Source: an uncultured Spirochaetia bacterium (GTDB lineage Bacteria; Spirochaetota; Spirochaetia; SZUA-6; Bin103). Taken from it: 64,000 bases of DNA. The DNA is taken from contig CATQHW010000002.1 of NCBI GenBank assembly GCA_958296075.1, forward strand, positions 1,488,001-1,552,000, written 5' to 3'. The translations under genes and the position numbers were made by a program. The notes beneath the pieces are model-generated. The model worked only from the letters and a program-made list of their open reading frames with translations, was not told the origin of the DNA and searched no databases. This document shows positions 51,156 to 59,539 of this stretch, one piece after another. Position 1 is the first letter of the stretch. Each line of letters opens with the position of its first letter.

Positions 51156-52086
51156 GGTTGTTCCGGCCGCTGAACGACGGCTCCGGGCCGCCGGCCAGGT
51201 AGTCGCGCCAAGCGCCGTAGAACGTCTGCCACGGGTCGACCGGTCCCAGGCCGGCGTCGACGGCGAGCGGGCGCAGCTTCTGCCCGCGCGATGCGAACTC
51301 GTACTCCATGTCGTCGATGCTCATGTGGATGCCGCGGCAGCGCAGCACCCCCTTGGTGCCCTCGACGCGCAGTTCGTAGTGATCGCTCTGCGACGAGAAC
51401 CCGCCGTGGTAGAGGACGTGCAGCCCGGCGGAGCAGCGGATGAGGGCGTTGACCATGCAGGGGCCGGCGTAGACCGACCAGGAAGGCCGGAATCCGTCGC
51501 AGACGATCGTCTCCGGCACGTGGTCGGGGAAGAGCGCCATGAGAGTGTCGAAGTGATGGCACGACATCTCGTAGAGCGCCGGCTGCGACAGCGTCGTGAG
51601 GTTGAGCGCCCGGTGGCGCGGCTTCGAGTTGAGAAACGTCACGCTCTCCGGCGTTCCGAGATCGCCGCCGGCGAGCAGACGGCGCACCGCCCGGTAGTGC
51701 CGGTTGTAGCGGACCTGCTGGCCGACCGACAGCGATCGACCGGCGCGTTCGGCGCGCTCGACGAGCCGCACCGCATCGGCGAAGTCGTTGGTGATCGGTT
51801 TGGCCACCAGCACGTCCAGCCCGGCGTCGATGCAGGAGACGCACTGGCGATAGTGCCACTCCGAGGGCGTATTGATGATCGCGACGTCGGCCGCCGCGGT
51901 ACCCAGCGCGGCATCGAGGTCTCGATAGAGCCCGCTGTCCGGGAGACCGAGCAGCTCCTGCCCCTGCGCCAACGCCTCCTCGCGCACGTCGACGATACCC
52001 ACGATCTTCGCCCACGGCTGCCGGGCGATGGCCCGCGCCATCACCTTGGCGATGCCGCCCATGCCGACGGCGATGCAACTCCTCAC
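50980..52086 (-). CDS. Gfo/Idh/MocA family oxidoreductase (second)
   Basis: The 368-residue protein starts VRSCIAVGMGGIAKVMARAI (Rossmann G-M-G-G-I), then IINTPSEWHYRQ and the Lys-Pro motif DVLVAKPITNDF, as in NAD(P)-dependent sugar dehydrogenases of this family. The C-terminal domain contains YEMSCHHFDTLMALF with the conserved His pair. Starts at GTG 52086, 52092 or 52110 are possible. It is divergent from the YetA-like gene 30 bases away, so the two are probably co-regulated. Confidence 0.86.
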   Translation of the reverse strand: MRSCIAVGMGGIAKVMARAIARQPWAKIVGIVDVREEALAQGQELLGLPDSGLYRDLDAALGTAAADVAIINTPSEWHYRQCVSCIDAGLDVLVAKPITNDFADAVRLVERAERAGRSLSVGQQVRYNRHYRAVRRLLAGGDLGTPESVTFLNSKPRHRALNLTTLSQPALYEMSCHHFDTLMALFPDHVPETIVCDGFRPSWSVYAGPCMVNALIRCSAGLHVLYHGGFSSQSDHYELRVEGTKGVLRCRGIHMSIDDMEYEFASRGQKLRPLAVDAGLGPVDPWQTFYGAWRDYLAGGPEPSFSGRNNLKVFALLSAAIDSIDSGRPAAVAASERYATAFRYAGEWHGGKAGGERAAPPLTAMRPT

Positions 52087-52116
52087 CGACACTTCACGAT
52101 ATGATGCCACGGTCGC

Positions 52117-55100
52117 ATGGAAACCGTAACCCACCTCGATATCTGCGGCGATCGACGGATCGAGGAGATCCTCCGGGACCCGGCCAACGCCGTGGTGGAG
52201 GCGATGACCTGCGAGACGCTGGGCGGCTGGGTGCCCGACATCGGGCTCACCACCTACTCCCACCGCAGCATCTACCGGCCGCCGGTCCTGGCCCGCTCGG
52301 GGCTGTCGACTACCCTCTCCCATCGCTTCTGGCGCACCGGCGAGGGGCTGATCGACCACACCGGCAGCAGGTGGATCGGCGTGCTGATCTACGACCAGCA
52401 GGGTGAGCGGTGTCCGATGGAGCTGCAGGTGGCCGGCCGGGCGGTCGGCCGACTGGAACCGACGCGGCACGACAACCGGCGCCACCTGATCGTCGCCGAT
52501 CGGCCCGTGGAGTTCTTCGGCGGCATGGAGGTGTTCCAGCTCAGGGCGACGGGGCCGGGAACCTACCGGATCGAGGCGCTGGTCTTCCTGGCCGCCCGCC
52601 CGGCGCCGAGCAGCTTCGTGCCCGAGATACGCCATCTCACGGCGCGCCGGCGAGACGGCGGCGCCGACATCCACTTCATCACCGCTCACGTCGCGCGGGC
52701 CGAGGTGGTCGCCCGGTCCGGGGACACGGTGGCGGCGCGGTCACGGTCCGACCGGCTGACCAAGCTCCACGTCCTTTCGCTCGACAGCCCGGTCCCCGCC
52801 GACTGCCGGTTCGAGGTGACCGCCACCGGCATCGCCAGCGAGACGGCCCGGGCTTCGCTGGACGCCGCCCGGCCCGCCGCCCCGGACCCGAGCGCCCGCA
52901 CCGTACCGAAGGTCGCGGTGCCGATCGAAATCGTCGGCGGCGCCGGCGGCGCCGACGGGACCGGCATGCCGCTGACGTGCGGCGTCCCACTGCCCCGCGG
53001 GCGTCTCCTGCAGCCGGTGGCCGGCCGGCTGCAGGCCGGCGGCGCCGCTGCTGCCGCCCAGTGCCGGGTCCACTCGCGGTGGCCCGACGGCAGCGCGCGC
53101 TGGGTGCTGGTGGACGCTGCGGTCCCGGCGCCGATCCCGCCGGCCGGCCGGATCGCCGGCACGCTGCATCTCGGGCCGGATGCGGGTACCGCCTCCGGCG
53201 CCGGCGAGCGGACCGGCGGCGGCCTGGTCCTGGAAGGCGATCACCTGCGGATCGAGGTCGATCCGGAACGGCCGGCGTTTCCGGCCGCCCTCTCCGCACG
53301 CTCCGGAGCGGCCGGCCGGCGGACGGTGACGGCGCCGCCCGATCGGCCGGCCGCCGCGCCGGCGGTGGCGGTGCGACTGGCCAACGGCGCCGCGCTGGCG
53401 CCGCGCTGCTCGGCGCCGACCTGCGAGGAGGCCGGCCGCGAGCGGAGCGTGCTCCGCTACCGGATCGATCACTGCGACCGCGCCGGGACCCCTCACCTGC
53501 GGAGCGTCGTACGCATCCACCTCTACCGGTCGCACCGCTACGTGCGCGTCCAGCATCGGCTCGAGGTGGTGAGCCCGGCGCTCGGGCCGGCCGCCGGGGA
53601 ACCGGACCAGGAGCCGGCGGCGGTGGAGTCCAGCGCTGCCGCCTGCGGCATTGCATCCGGCGCGGACCGCGGCGGTTCGACGGCCACCGCCGCGGACGTG
53701 GCCGCCTGCGCCGGCAGCGGCCCCGGCGAGGTGAGCAGCCTGCTGGAGATCGAGTCGGTAGTCGCTCGCATCGCCATCCCCGGCATCCAGGCCCTCGTCG
53801 CCGGCGGCCGACGCCGGGAGTTGGCGGCGGGCGGCCACTGGCGCCTGATACAGGAGGACGATCGGCAGTACCGGGTCGGGACCGGCGGCGACGGACCGGC
53901 GGTGGCGGGCCGGTTTCCCGGCCGGCTCCTGCTGGAGTCGCAGGACGGCTTGGTCGGCCTGGCGGTGCGGCGGTTCTGGCAGACCTACCCCAAGGGCCTG
54001 CGGGTCGACGCGGCCGGCGTCGCCGTGGAACTGCTACCGCCGCTGCCGCGTCGGCCGGCCGCTGCGGAGTCTTCCGGAGACGCCGAGAGTTGGCACCGGC
54101 TCTTCTTCTGGCGCACGAGCCGCGGCTATCTGCTCAAGGCCGGCCAGGCGCTGACCGCCGAACTCGCCGTCAGCCTGCCGCGCTCGCCGGAAGAGGCCGA
54201 ACGGATCGCCGCATGGTGCGAGCAGCCCGCGGTCGTTCGCCCGGCGGTCGACTGGCTCAATCGGTGCGGCGCCCTCAGCCCGGTCCGCGCCAAGGCGCAG
54301 TCCCCACTCCCGCGCTACGAGCGGATGGTCGACCACGCCTGCGGCGAGTGGCTGCGGGAGCGGGAGAACCTCCGCCAGTACGGGTTCCTGAACTTCGGCG
54401 ACTGGTACGGGGAGAGCGGCTGGTCCTGGGGCAACAACGAATACGACCCGCCGTTCGCCCATTATCAGGAGTTCCTGCGCGGCGGCAGAGCCGTATGGGC
54501 CGTCCTGGCGGCGGAGGCGGTGCGACACCTGGTCGACGTCGACACCTGCAACTTCTCCTCCGACGCCGTCCAGGTCGGAGGTCAGTACGGCCACATGCCG
54601 GGCCACGCCGGTGGCTACCTGCCGGCCTACTTCCGCAGCAAGGTCGGCTGCTCCTGCATGTTCCACTCCCACTCGTGGGTGGAGGGTGCGGTGCTCCACT
54701 ACCTGCTCACCGGCGACGAGAGCGTGCGCGAAACGCTGCTCCGCACCGGCGCATGGATGCTGGCCGGCCGTTCCCGCGGGGTCATCGGCGGCAGCGTGGT
54801 GGGTGAGCGGCAGGGGCTCGACGCCTACGACTACGGGCAGCTCCGAGACGCCGCCTGGCATCTGATCCACCTGTGCGCCTTTGCGCGCTGGACCGACGAC
54901 CCTCGCTTCATGAACGCCGCGCACCTGGTGGCGGAGCGCCTGCTGGAGCGGCGGACGCCCGGCGGTGGCTGGGAGCGCCTGCTCGGCGAGGGGCACTGCT
55001 TCGCCGGACCGCCGCGCACGCGCGGCGAGGCGAGCTTCATGGTCGGCGTCTGCCTTTCGGCGCTGCGGCGCTACCACGAGCTGACCGGCGACGAGCGGGT

Positions 55101-55443
55101 GGCGACCGCGATCGTCGACGGCGCTCGCTGGCTGGTCGAACGCACCTACGACCGCGGCGTGCGTCACTTCCGGTACACGTCGAGCCCCTCGCGCGGCGCC
55201 GGCGGCCCGGCCCACACCGAACAGGTCATCGAGGGACTGGTCTACGCGCTCTCCCTGCGTGCGGATGCCGAGCTGGCCGACATCGTCCGCCGCGGGCTGG
55301 CGACCCTGGGCGGCGAGCGGCGCGCCGCCGAGCCGCTGGCGCTCGGCGCGCCCGGCGCCTCGACCGCGCGCGGCGTGGGGCCGTCGCTCTGCCACGAGAC
55401 CCGCTACGTGCCGGCCATGCTCGCCTATCTGCCGGCCGGGTAA
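52117..55443 (+). CDS. Large PcRGLX/YetA-like (exo-rhamnogalacturonan lyase-like) protein
   Basis: The 1108-residue protein has no clear signal peptide. Its middle region shows HSRWPDGSARWVLVDAAVPA, like the RIFT-barrel domain of the YetA/exo-rhamnogalacturonan lyase group (PL26). The C-terminal third has FGDWYGESGWSWGNNEYDPP and DTCNFSSDAVQ followed by an alpha-toroid (repeated helices to the end), again like this group. The N-terminal 230 residues appear to be a beta-rich domain of a different type. Lyase activity is a family-based guess; the active-site residues cannot be confirmed by eye. It precedes a PfkB kinase and an aldolase. Confidence 0.68.
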   Translation: METVTHLDICGDRRIEEILRDPANAVVEAMTCETLGGWVPDIGLTTYSHRSIYRPPVLARSGLSTTLSHRFWRTGEGLIDHTGSRWIGVLIYDQQGERCPMELQVAGRAVGRLEPTRHDNRRHLIVADRPVEFFGGMEVFQLRATGPGTYRIEALVFLAARPAPSSFVPEIRHLTARRRDGGADIHFITAHVARAEVVARSGDTVAARSRSDRLTKLHVLSLDSPVPADCRFEVTATGIASETARASLDAARPAAPDPSARTVPKVAVPIEIVGGAGGADGTGMPLTCGVPLPRGRLLQPVAGRLQAGGAAAAAQCRVHSRWPDGSARWVLVDAAVPAPIPPAGRIAGTLHLGPDAGTASGAGERTGGGLVLEGDHLRIEVDPERPAFPAALSARSGAAGRRTVTAPPDRPAAAPAVAVRLANGAALAPRCSAPTCEEAGRERSVLRYRIDHCDRAGTPHLRSVVRIHLYRSHRYVRVQHRLEVVSPALGPAAGEPDQEPAAVESSAAACGIASGADRGGSTATAADVAACAGSGPGEVSSLLEIESVVARIAIPGIQALVAGGRRRELAAGGHWRLIQEDDRQYRVGTGGDGPAVAGRFPGRLLLESQDGLVGLAVRRFWQTYPKGLRVDAAGVAVELLPPLPRRPAAAESSGDAESWHRLFFWRTSRGYLLKAGQALTAELAVSLPRSPEEAERIAAWCEQPAVVRPAVDWLNRCGALSPVRAKAQSPLPRYERMVDHACGEWLRERENLRQYGFLNFGDWYGESGWSWGNNEYDPPFAHYQEFLRGGRAVWAVLAAEAVRHLVDVDTCNFSSDAVQVGGQYGHMPGHAGGYLPAYFRSKVGCSCMFHSHSWVEGAVLHYLLTGDESVRETLLRTGAWMLAGRSRGVIGGSVVGERQGLDAYDYGQLRDAAWHLIHLCAFARWTDDPRFMNAAHLVAERLLERRTPGGGWERLLGEGHCFAGPPRTRGEASFMVGVCLSALRRYHELTGDERVATAIVDGARWLVERTYDRGVRHFRYTSSPSRGAGGPAHTEQVIEGLVYALSLRADAELADIVRRGLATLGGERRAAEPLALGAPGASTARGVGPSLCHETRYVPAMLAYLPAG

Positions 55444-55456
55444 GGGCGATGTTCAT

Positions 55457-56602
55457 GTGAGCGCACCGGCTCTGCCCCGCGCGCTGGTCGCCGGCAACAT
55501 CTGCGTCGATCTGTTTCCCGGATTCACCTCCGAGCAGCTCGCTTCCGACCGGTTCCTGATGCCCGGCGCGGCCCGCCGCATCGGTCCGGCCACGATCTCC
55601 ATCGGCGGCTGCGTCGCCAACAGCGGGATCGTGCTCGACCGGCTCGGCATTCCGGCCACCTTGGCGTTCGCCGTGGGAGACGATCGGTTCGCCGCCATCG
55701 TGGAGGATCACCTGCGGCGCCACACCGGCTCGCGCGCGCGGCTGGCGGCGCGCCGATTGACCGGCGCCGGCACCTCCTACACGCTGGTCCTGAGCACGCC
55801 CGACCGCGACCGCACGCTGCTCTACTACCCCGGCGTGAACGACCTGTGCGGCGCCGATCTGGTCGCCGGCGCCGAGATGGCAGGGCACGACCTGCTCCAC
55901 TTCGGGTATCCGGCCGCCATGCGGCGGATGTGCGAGGACCACGCCGAACCGTTGCGCGCCCTGCTGCAGGCCGCCCGCGCCGGCGGCATGTTGACCTCTG
56001 TCGACTCCTGCGCGCTCGACGACCGCGAAACGCGGCGGGTCGACTGGATCGAGCTCTACCGCCGGGTGCTCCCGCTGGTCGACGTCTTCATGCCGAGTCT
56101 GGGCGACTTGATGGTCGTGCTGGAGGACCTTGCCGGCGATGCGGCGGCGATCGCCGACTTCGACCGGCTCTCCCCGCACGCTCGCGGCGAACTGGTTCGA
56201 GCCTTGGGCGGCCGCCTGCTCGAACTGGGCGCAACGGTCGCGGTCATCAAGCTGGGCGCCCACGGACTCTACCTGCGCGCAGGCGACTCGATGCGACCGC
56301 CGGGGCGGCCCGCCGGCCGGCTGCGGCTCGATTCGGCGGTCTGGGCGGCGTGCGAACGGTACCGCCCGTGTCTCCGCGCGGCGGTCGTCGGCACCACCGG
56401 CGCCGGCGACAGCACCGTGTCGGGGTTTCTCTCGGCGCTCTGCCGGGGGCAGGGACCGGAGGCGGCCATGACCTGCGCGCTGGCCGCCGGCGCCTGCTCG
56501 ACCGAGGGGGTCGACGCCACCAGCGCCGTCCCGTCGTGGCCCTCGATCGAGCGCCGGCTGGCGGCCGGCTGGCGGTCTCATTCACCCACCGTCGCCGTCT
56601 GA
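55457..56602 (+). CDS. PfkB family carbohydrate kinase
   Basis: The 381-residue protein has the first PfkB motif region SIGGCVANSGIVLDRLGIPA and the second motif VVGTTGAGDSTVSGFLSALC with the catalytic Asp in GAGD. A typical kinase would phosphorylate a sugar or nucleoside; the substrate is unknown. GTG 55457 follows the YetA-like stop by 13 bases. Codon use and G+C match its neighbours. Confidence 0.87.
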   Translation: MSAPALPRALVAGNICVDLFPGFTSEQLASDRFLMPGAARRIGPATISIGGCVANSGIVLDRLGIPATLAFAVGDDRFAAIVEDHLRRHTGSRARLAARRLTGAGTSYTLVLSTPDRDRTLLYYPGVNDLCGADLVAGAEMAGHDLLHFGYPAAMRRMCEDHAEPLRALLQAARAGGMLTSVDSCALDDRETRRVDWIELYRRVLPLVDVFMPSLGDLMVVLEDLAGDAAAIADFDRLSPHARGELVRALGGRLLELGATVAVIKLGAHGLYLRAGDSMRPPGRPAGRLRLDSAVWAACERYRPCLRAAVVGTTGAGDSTVSGFLSALCRGQGPEAAMTCALAAGACSTEGVDATSAVPSWPSIERRLAAGWRSHSPTVAV

Positions 56603-56666
56603 GCGGAGTGCGATCCGAGCTCCCGCGCGCGCGGACAGCTCGACCGATTACGGCTATCGTGGCCGC

Positions 56667-57482
56667 ATGGGGTTGGGAGGTATGGTCGACCGGAAGAGTC
56701 TGCGCGTCGCGCGCCTGTTTGGCGAAGACGGCAGGTCGTTGACGGTCGCGATGGATCACGCGCGAGCGTTCGACACCATCACCGGGCTGGCCGACGTGGA
56801 GTCGGTGGTGGGGACCGTGCTGGCGGCGGGCGCCGACGCGGTGCTGTTGCCGCCGGGCGGGCTGGCAAAGGCGGGGGCCGCCGCCGCCGCCGCCGGGGTG
56901 TGGATGAGCGTCGACAGCACCCCTCAGACCGCCGCGCAGTCGGTGGAACTGGCGTTGCGACTCGGCGCGGACGGCATCAAGTGCGAGTGTTACCCCTGGG
57001 TCGACGGCGATCGCTACCCGCAGTACAGCGCCGCCGAATCGCTCTGGTGGGGTATGAACATGAACGCGGTGAGCCTGGCCAACGAGTGCCGCAAGTGGGG
57101 GCTGCCGCTGATCGCCGAGGCGGTGCCGGGCGGTTGGGATGACGAAACGCAGCGGTCACCGGAGCGGCTGGCCGCCGCCTGCCGCGTGGTCAGCGAATGC
57201 GGGGCCGACTTCGTCAAGGCGTTCTATACCGGCGACCGGGAGAGCTTTCGCCGTCTGGTCGACAACTGCCTGGTGCCGGTGGTCGTGCTGGGCGGCGCCC
57301 GGAAGGGTTCGGAGATCGAGGTGCTGCAGATGGTGCGCGACGCCATGGACGCCGGCGCCGCCGGCATCATGATGGGACGCAACATATGGGATCATGAGAA
57401 CGTCGCCGGGATGACGGCGGCATTGGCCGCCATCATCCACGCCGGCGCCGCCGCAGAGACCGCTGCACGTCTGATCCGCTAG
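56667..57482 (+). CDS. DeoC/FbaB-type class I aldolase
   Basis: The 271-residue TIM-barrel protein shows SLTVAMDHARAF, ADAVLLPPG, LGADGIKCECYPW, PLIAEAVPGGW and ADFVKAFYTGD, with the Schiff-base Lys, then VVVLGGARKG and AGIMMGRNIWDH. These match the DhnA/LsrF/FbaB-type class I aldolases. The preceding PfkB kinase could supply its phosphorylated substrate. ATG 56667 is used; ATG 56682 lies just after a GGAGG but too close for good spacing. Confidence 0.84.
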   Translation: MGLGGMVDRKSLRVARLFGEDGRSLTVAMDHARAFDTITGLADVESVVGTVLAAGADAVLLPPGGLAKAGAAAAAAGVWMSVDSTPQTAAQSVELALRLGADGIKCECYPWVDGDRYPQYSAAESLWWGMNMNAVSLANECRKWGLPLIAEAVPGGWDDETQRSPERLAAACRVVSECGADFVKAFYTGDRESFRRLVDNCLVPVVVLGGARKGSEIEVLQMVRDAMDAGAAGIMMGRNIWDHENVAGMTAALAAIIHAGAAAETAARLIR

Positions 57483-57509
57483 CGTCGATCGGGCGCCGGC
57501 GGCCACACG

Positions 57510-58298
57510 TCACGGCGCCGGATGTTCCAGGAACCGGTCGATCGCGGCCGCCAGGGCGGCCGGGTCATCGAGGTCCGCCTGATGCCCGGCGCCCTTGATG
57601 ACCCGCAGCGCCGCGTCCGGGAGAGCGCGTCCCCAAAGCCTGCGGTAGCCGGGCGGGAGTACGCGGTCCGCGCCCCCGAACACCAGCAGCGTGGTCCGTT
57701 CGACGCGGCGCAACCGGCGCCCCAGGCGCGTGTCGCCGACCGGCCAGAGCAGCCGCGCTGCGGCCTCCTGGGCGCGCGCCTGCACGACCGCCCACTCCAC
57801 CGGGTCGCCCGACGCCGGCGCCGCGACGTGGGCGTCCCAGGTCGCCGGATCGCTGCACAGCAAAGCCCCCAGCTCGCCCGGTCGCTGGGCGAAGAGGTCG
57901 GCCGTCGGATCGGCAGCGTCGAACAACCCGAGCGGCGAAACCAGCACGAGCCGCCGTACCGACGCCGGCCACAACGCCGCCACGTCGGCCGCCAGGGCCG
58001 CGCCGACGGAGACGCCGATCAGGTCGGCGCCGGCCGCCCCGGCGGCGTCCAACAGGTCGCGGGTAGCCAGCAGCCAGTCCAGATGCTCGTCCAGCTCGCC
58101 GATCGCCTCCGATCCCGGGAAGCCGGGCAGGCTGGGCGCGATCACCCGCCGCGTGCGCGCCAGCCGATCCAGGAACGGCGTCCAGCGCGGCAGTCCGCCG
58201 ATCCCCGCCAGAAAGGCGATCGGTTCGCCGGCGCCCCGTTCCCACAGCCGGCAGGACCGGCCGTCGACGCGGACGGTCCGCTCCTGCGGCTCGCTCAC
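57510..58298 (-). CDS. Alpha/beta hydrolase
   Basis: The 262-residue protein has the oxyanion-region strand PIAFLAGIGGLPRWTPFL, the nucleophile elbow LIGVSVGAAL (G-x-S-x-G), an Asp in FGGADRVLPP and the catalytic His in IKGAGHQADLDDP. Function may be ester or C-C bond hydrolysis. GTG 58298 overlaps the upstream oxidoreductase stop by 4 bases. It ends 27 bases from the convergent aldolase gene. Confidence 0.85.
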   Translation of the reverse strand: MSEPQERTVRVDGRSCRLWERGAGEPIAFLAGIGGLPRWTPFLDRLARTRRVIAPSLPGFPGSEAIGELDEHLDWLLATRDLLDAAGAAGADLIGVSVGAALAADVAALWPASVRRLVLVSPLGLFDAADPTADLFAQRPGELGALLCSDPATWDAHVAAPASGDPVEWAVVQARAQEAAARLLWPVGDTRLGRRLRRVERTTLLVFGGADRVLPPGYRRLWGRALPDAALRVIKGAGHQADLDDPAALAAAIDRFLEHPAP

Positions 58299-59518
58299 GA
58301 GGCGTTCGCCGGCTCCCGGCGCGCCGCCGGCGGCCACCAGCGATCCTCCCACCGATCGGTGAACAGGTCGCGGAGCTGCGGCAGTACCCGCTCGGCGAAC
58401 AGCCGCGTGTTGGCGCGGGTCAGGTCGCGGTCCATGTTGCCGAAGTGGAGCAGCAGCATGAGTTGACCGACGTTCAGGTCGATGGCGATGTCCCGCAGCC
58501 GTTCGGCCACCTCGTCCGGCGTACCCAGGATCAGGTAGCCGCGCTCCAGCATCTGCTCGTAGCTGGGCGCGGTGGTGAACTGCGCCACCGGGTTGCCGGG
58601 ATTGGCTTGGCGCGCGCGGAAGCGAACCGACGCCTCGGTCGCGTAACCGGGCGGCACCGCGAAGCGCGGGTTGGTGTGCAGGCAATTGGTGTAGAAGTAC
58701 TCGGCCGGCGTGCGGTAGAGATCGAGCGCTTCGCGCTTCGTCTCGGCCACGCCGACCAGTTGCAGGTAGCCGGCCTGAAACGGATTGGGCTCCCGGCCTT
58801 GACGCGCCAGCTCCGCCCAGTAGCCCTTGAGCACGCCGCGCGCCGTATGGTATCCGAAATATGACAGCGCGGCGTATGCGTAGCCGTTTTCGCCGCACGT
58901 GCGCCACGTCTCCGGCGCGCCGCCGCCCGGGATCCAGATCGGCGGGCGCGGTCTCTGGATCGGCCGCGGCCAGACGTTGACGTAGCGGTGTTGATAGAAA
59001 CGGCCGGCGAACGCGAACGGCGCAGATTCCTGCCACGCGCGCACGACCAGCTCGCACGCTTCGACGTACTTGTCGCGCAGCGTGCCGGGATTGCGGCCGT
59101 AGGCGTAGCAGGTGTCCATGGGCGTGCCGAGCGGCAGCCCGGCGATCAGCCGGCCGCCGGAGATGCAGTCGAGCATCGCCATCTCCTCGGCCACCCGGAG
59201 CGGCGGATCGTACAGCGCCGGAGCGTTGCCCATCACGCAGACCGCCCCTCGCGTCGTGTTGCGCGCCAGCACCGACGCCATCAGGTTGGGCGAAGGCATC
59301 ATCCCGTAGCCATTGGAGTGGTGCTCGTTGACGCAGACTCCGTCGAAGCCGAGCGCGGCCGCCTCCTCCATCTCGTCGAGGTACTCGCGATACATGGCGC
59401 CGCCGCGCACCGGATCGAACAGCCGCGAATCGATGTCGACCCAGATCGACGGGTGCGATTCGCGGAAGTCCGCAGGGAGCTCCGCGTACGGCATCAGGTG
59501 GAAGAACAGGACGTTCAT
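58295..59518 (-). CDS. LLM-class (luciferase-like) flavin-dependent oxidoreductase
   Basis: The 407-residue TIM-barrel protein starts MNVLFFHLMPYAELP and has FDGVCVNEHHSNGYGMMPSP, ISGGRLIAGLPLG, PPIWIPGGGAPETWR and a C-terminal LGTPDEVAERLRDIA, typical of bacterial luciferase/alkane-sulfonate monooxygenase-type enzymes using reduced FMN. It lies between a double metallo-beta-lactamase protein and a hydrolase in one operon. The substrate is unknown. Confidence 0.88.
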   Translation of the reverse strand: MNVLFFHLMPYAELPADFRESHPSIWVDIDSRLFDPVRGGAMYREYLDEMEEAAALGFDGVCVNEHHSNGYGMMPSPNLMASVLARNTTRGAVCVMGNAPALYDPPLRVAEEMAMLDCISGGRLIAGLPLGTPMDTCYAYGRNPGTLRDKYVEACELVVRAWQESAPFAFAGRFYQHRYVNVWPRPIQRPRPPIWIPGGGAPETWRTCGENGYAYAALSYFGYHTARGVLKGYWAELARQGREPNPFQAGYLQLVGVAETKREALDLYRTPAEYFYTNCLHTNPRFAVPPGYATEASVRFRARQANPGNPVAQFTTAPSYEQMLERGYLILGTPDEVAERLRDIAIDLNVGQLMLLLHFGNMDRDLTRANTRLFAERVLPQLRDLFTDRWEDRWWPPAARREPANAS

Positions 59519-59539
59519 CGGCGCGGCGGCGGGCCCCGG

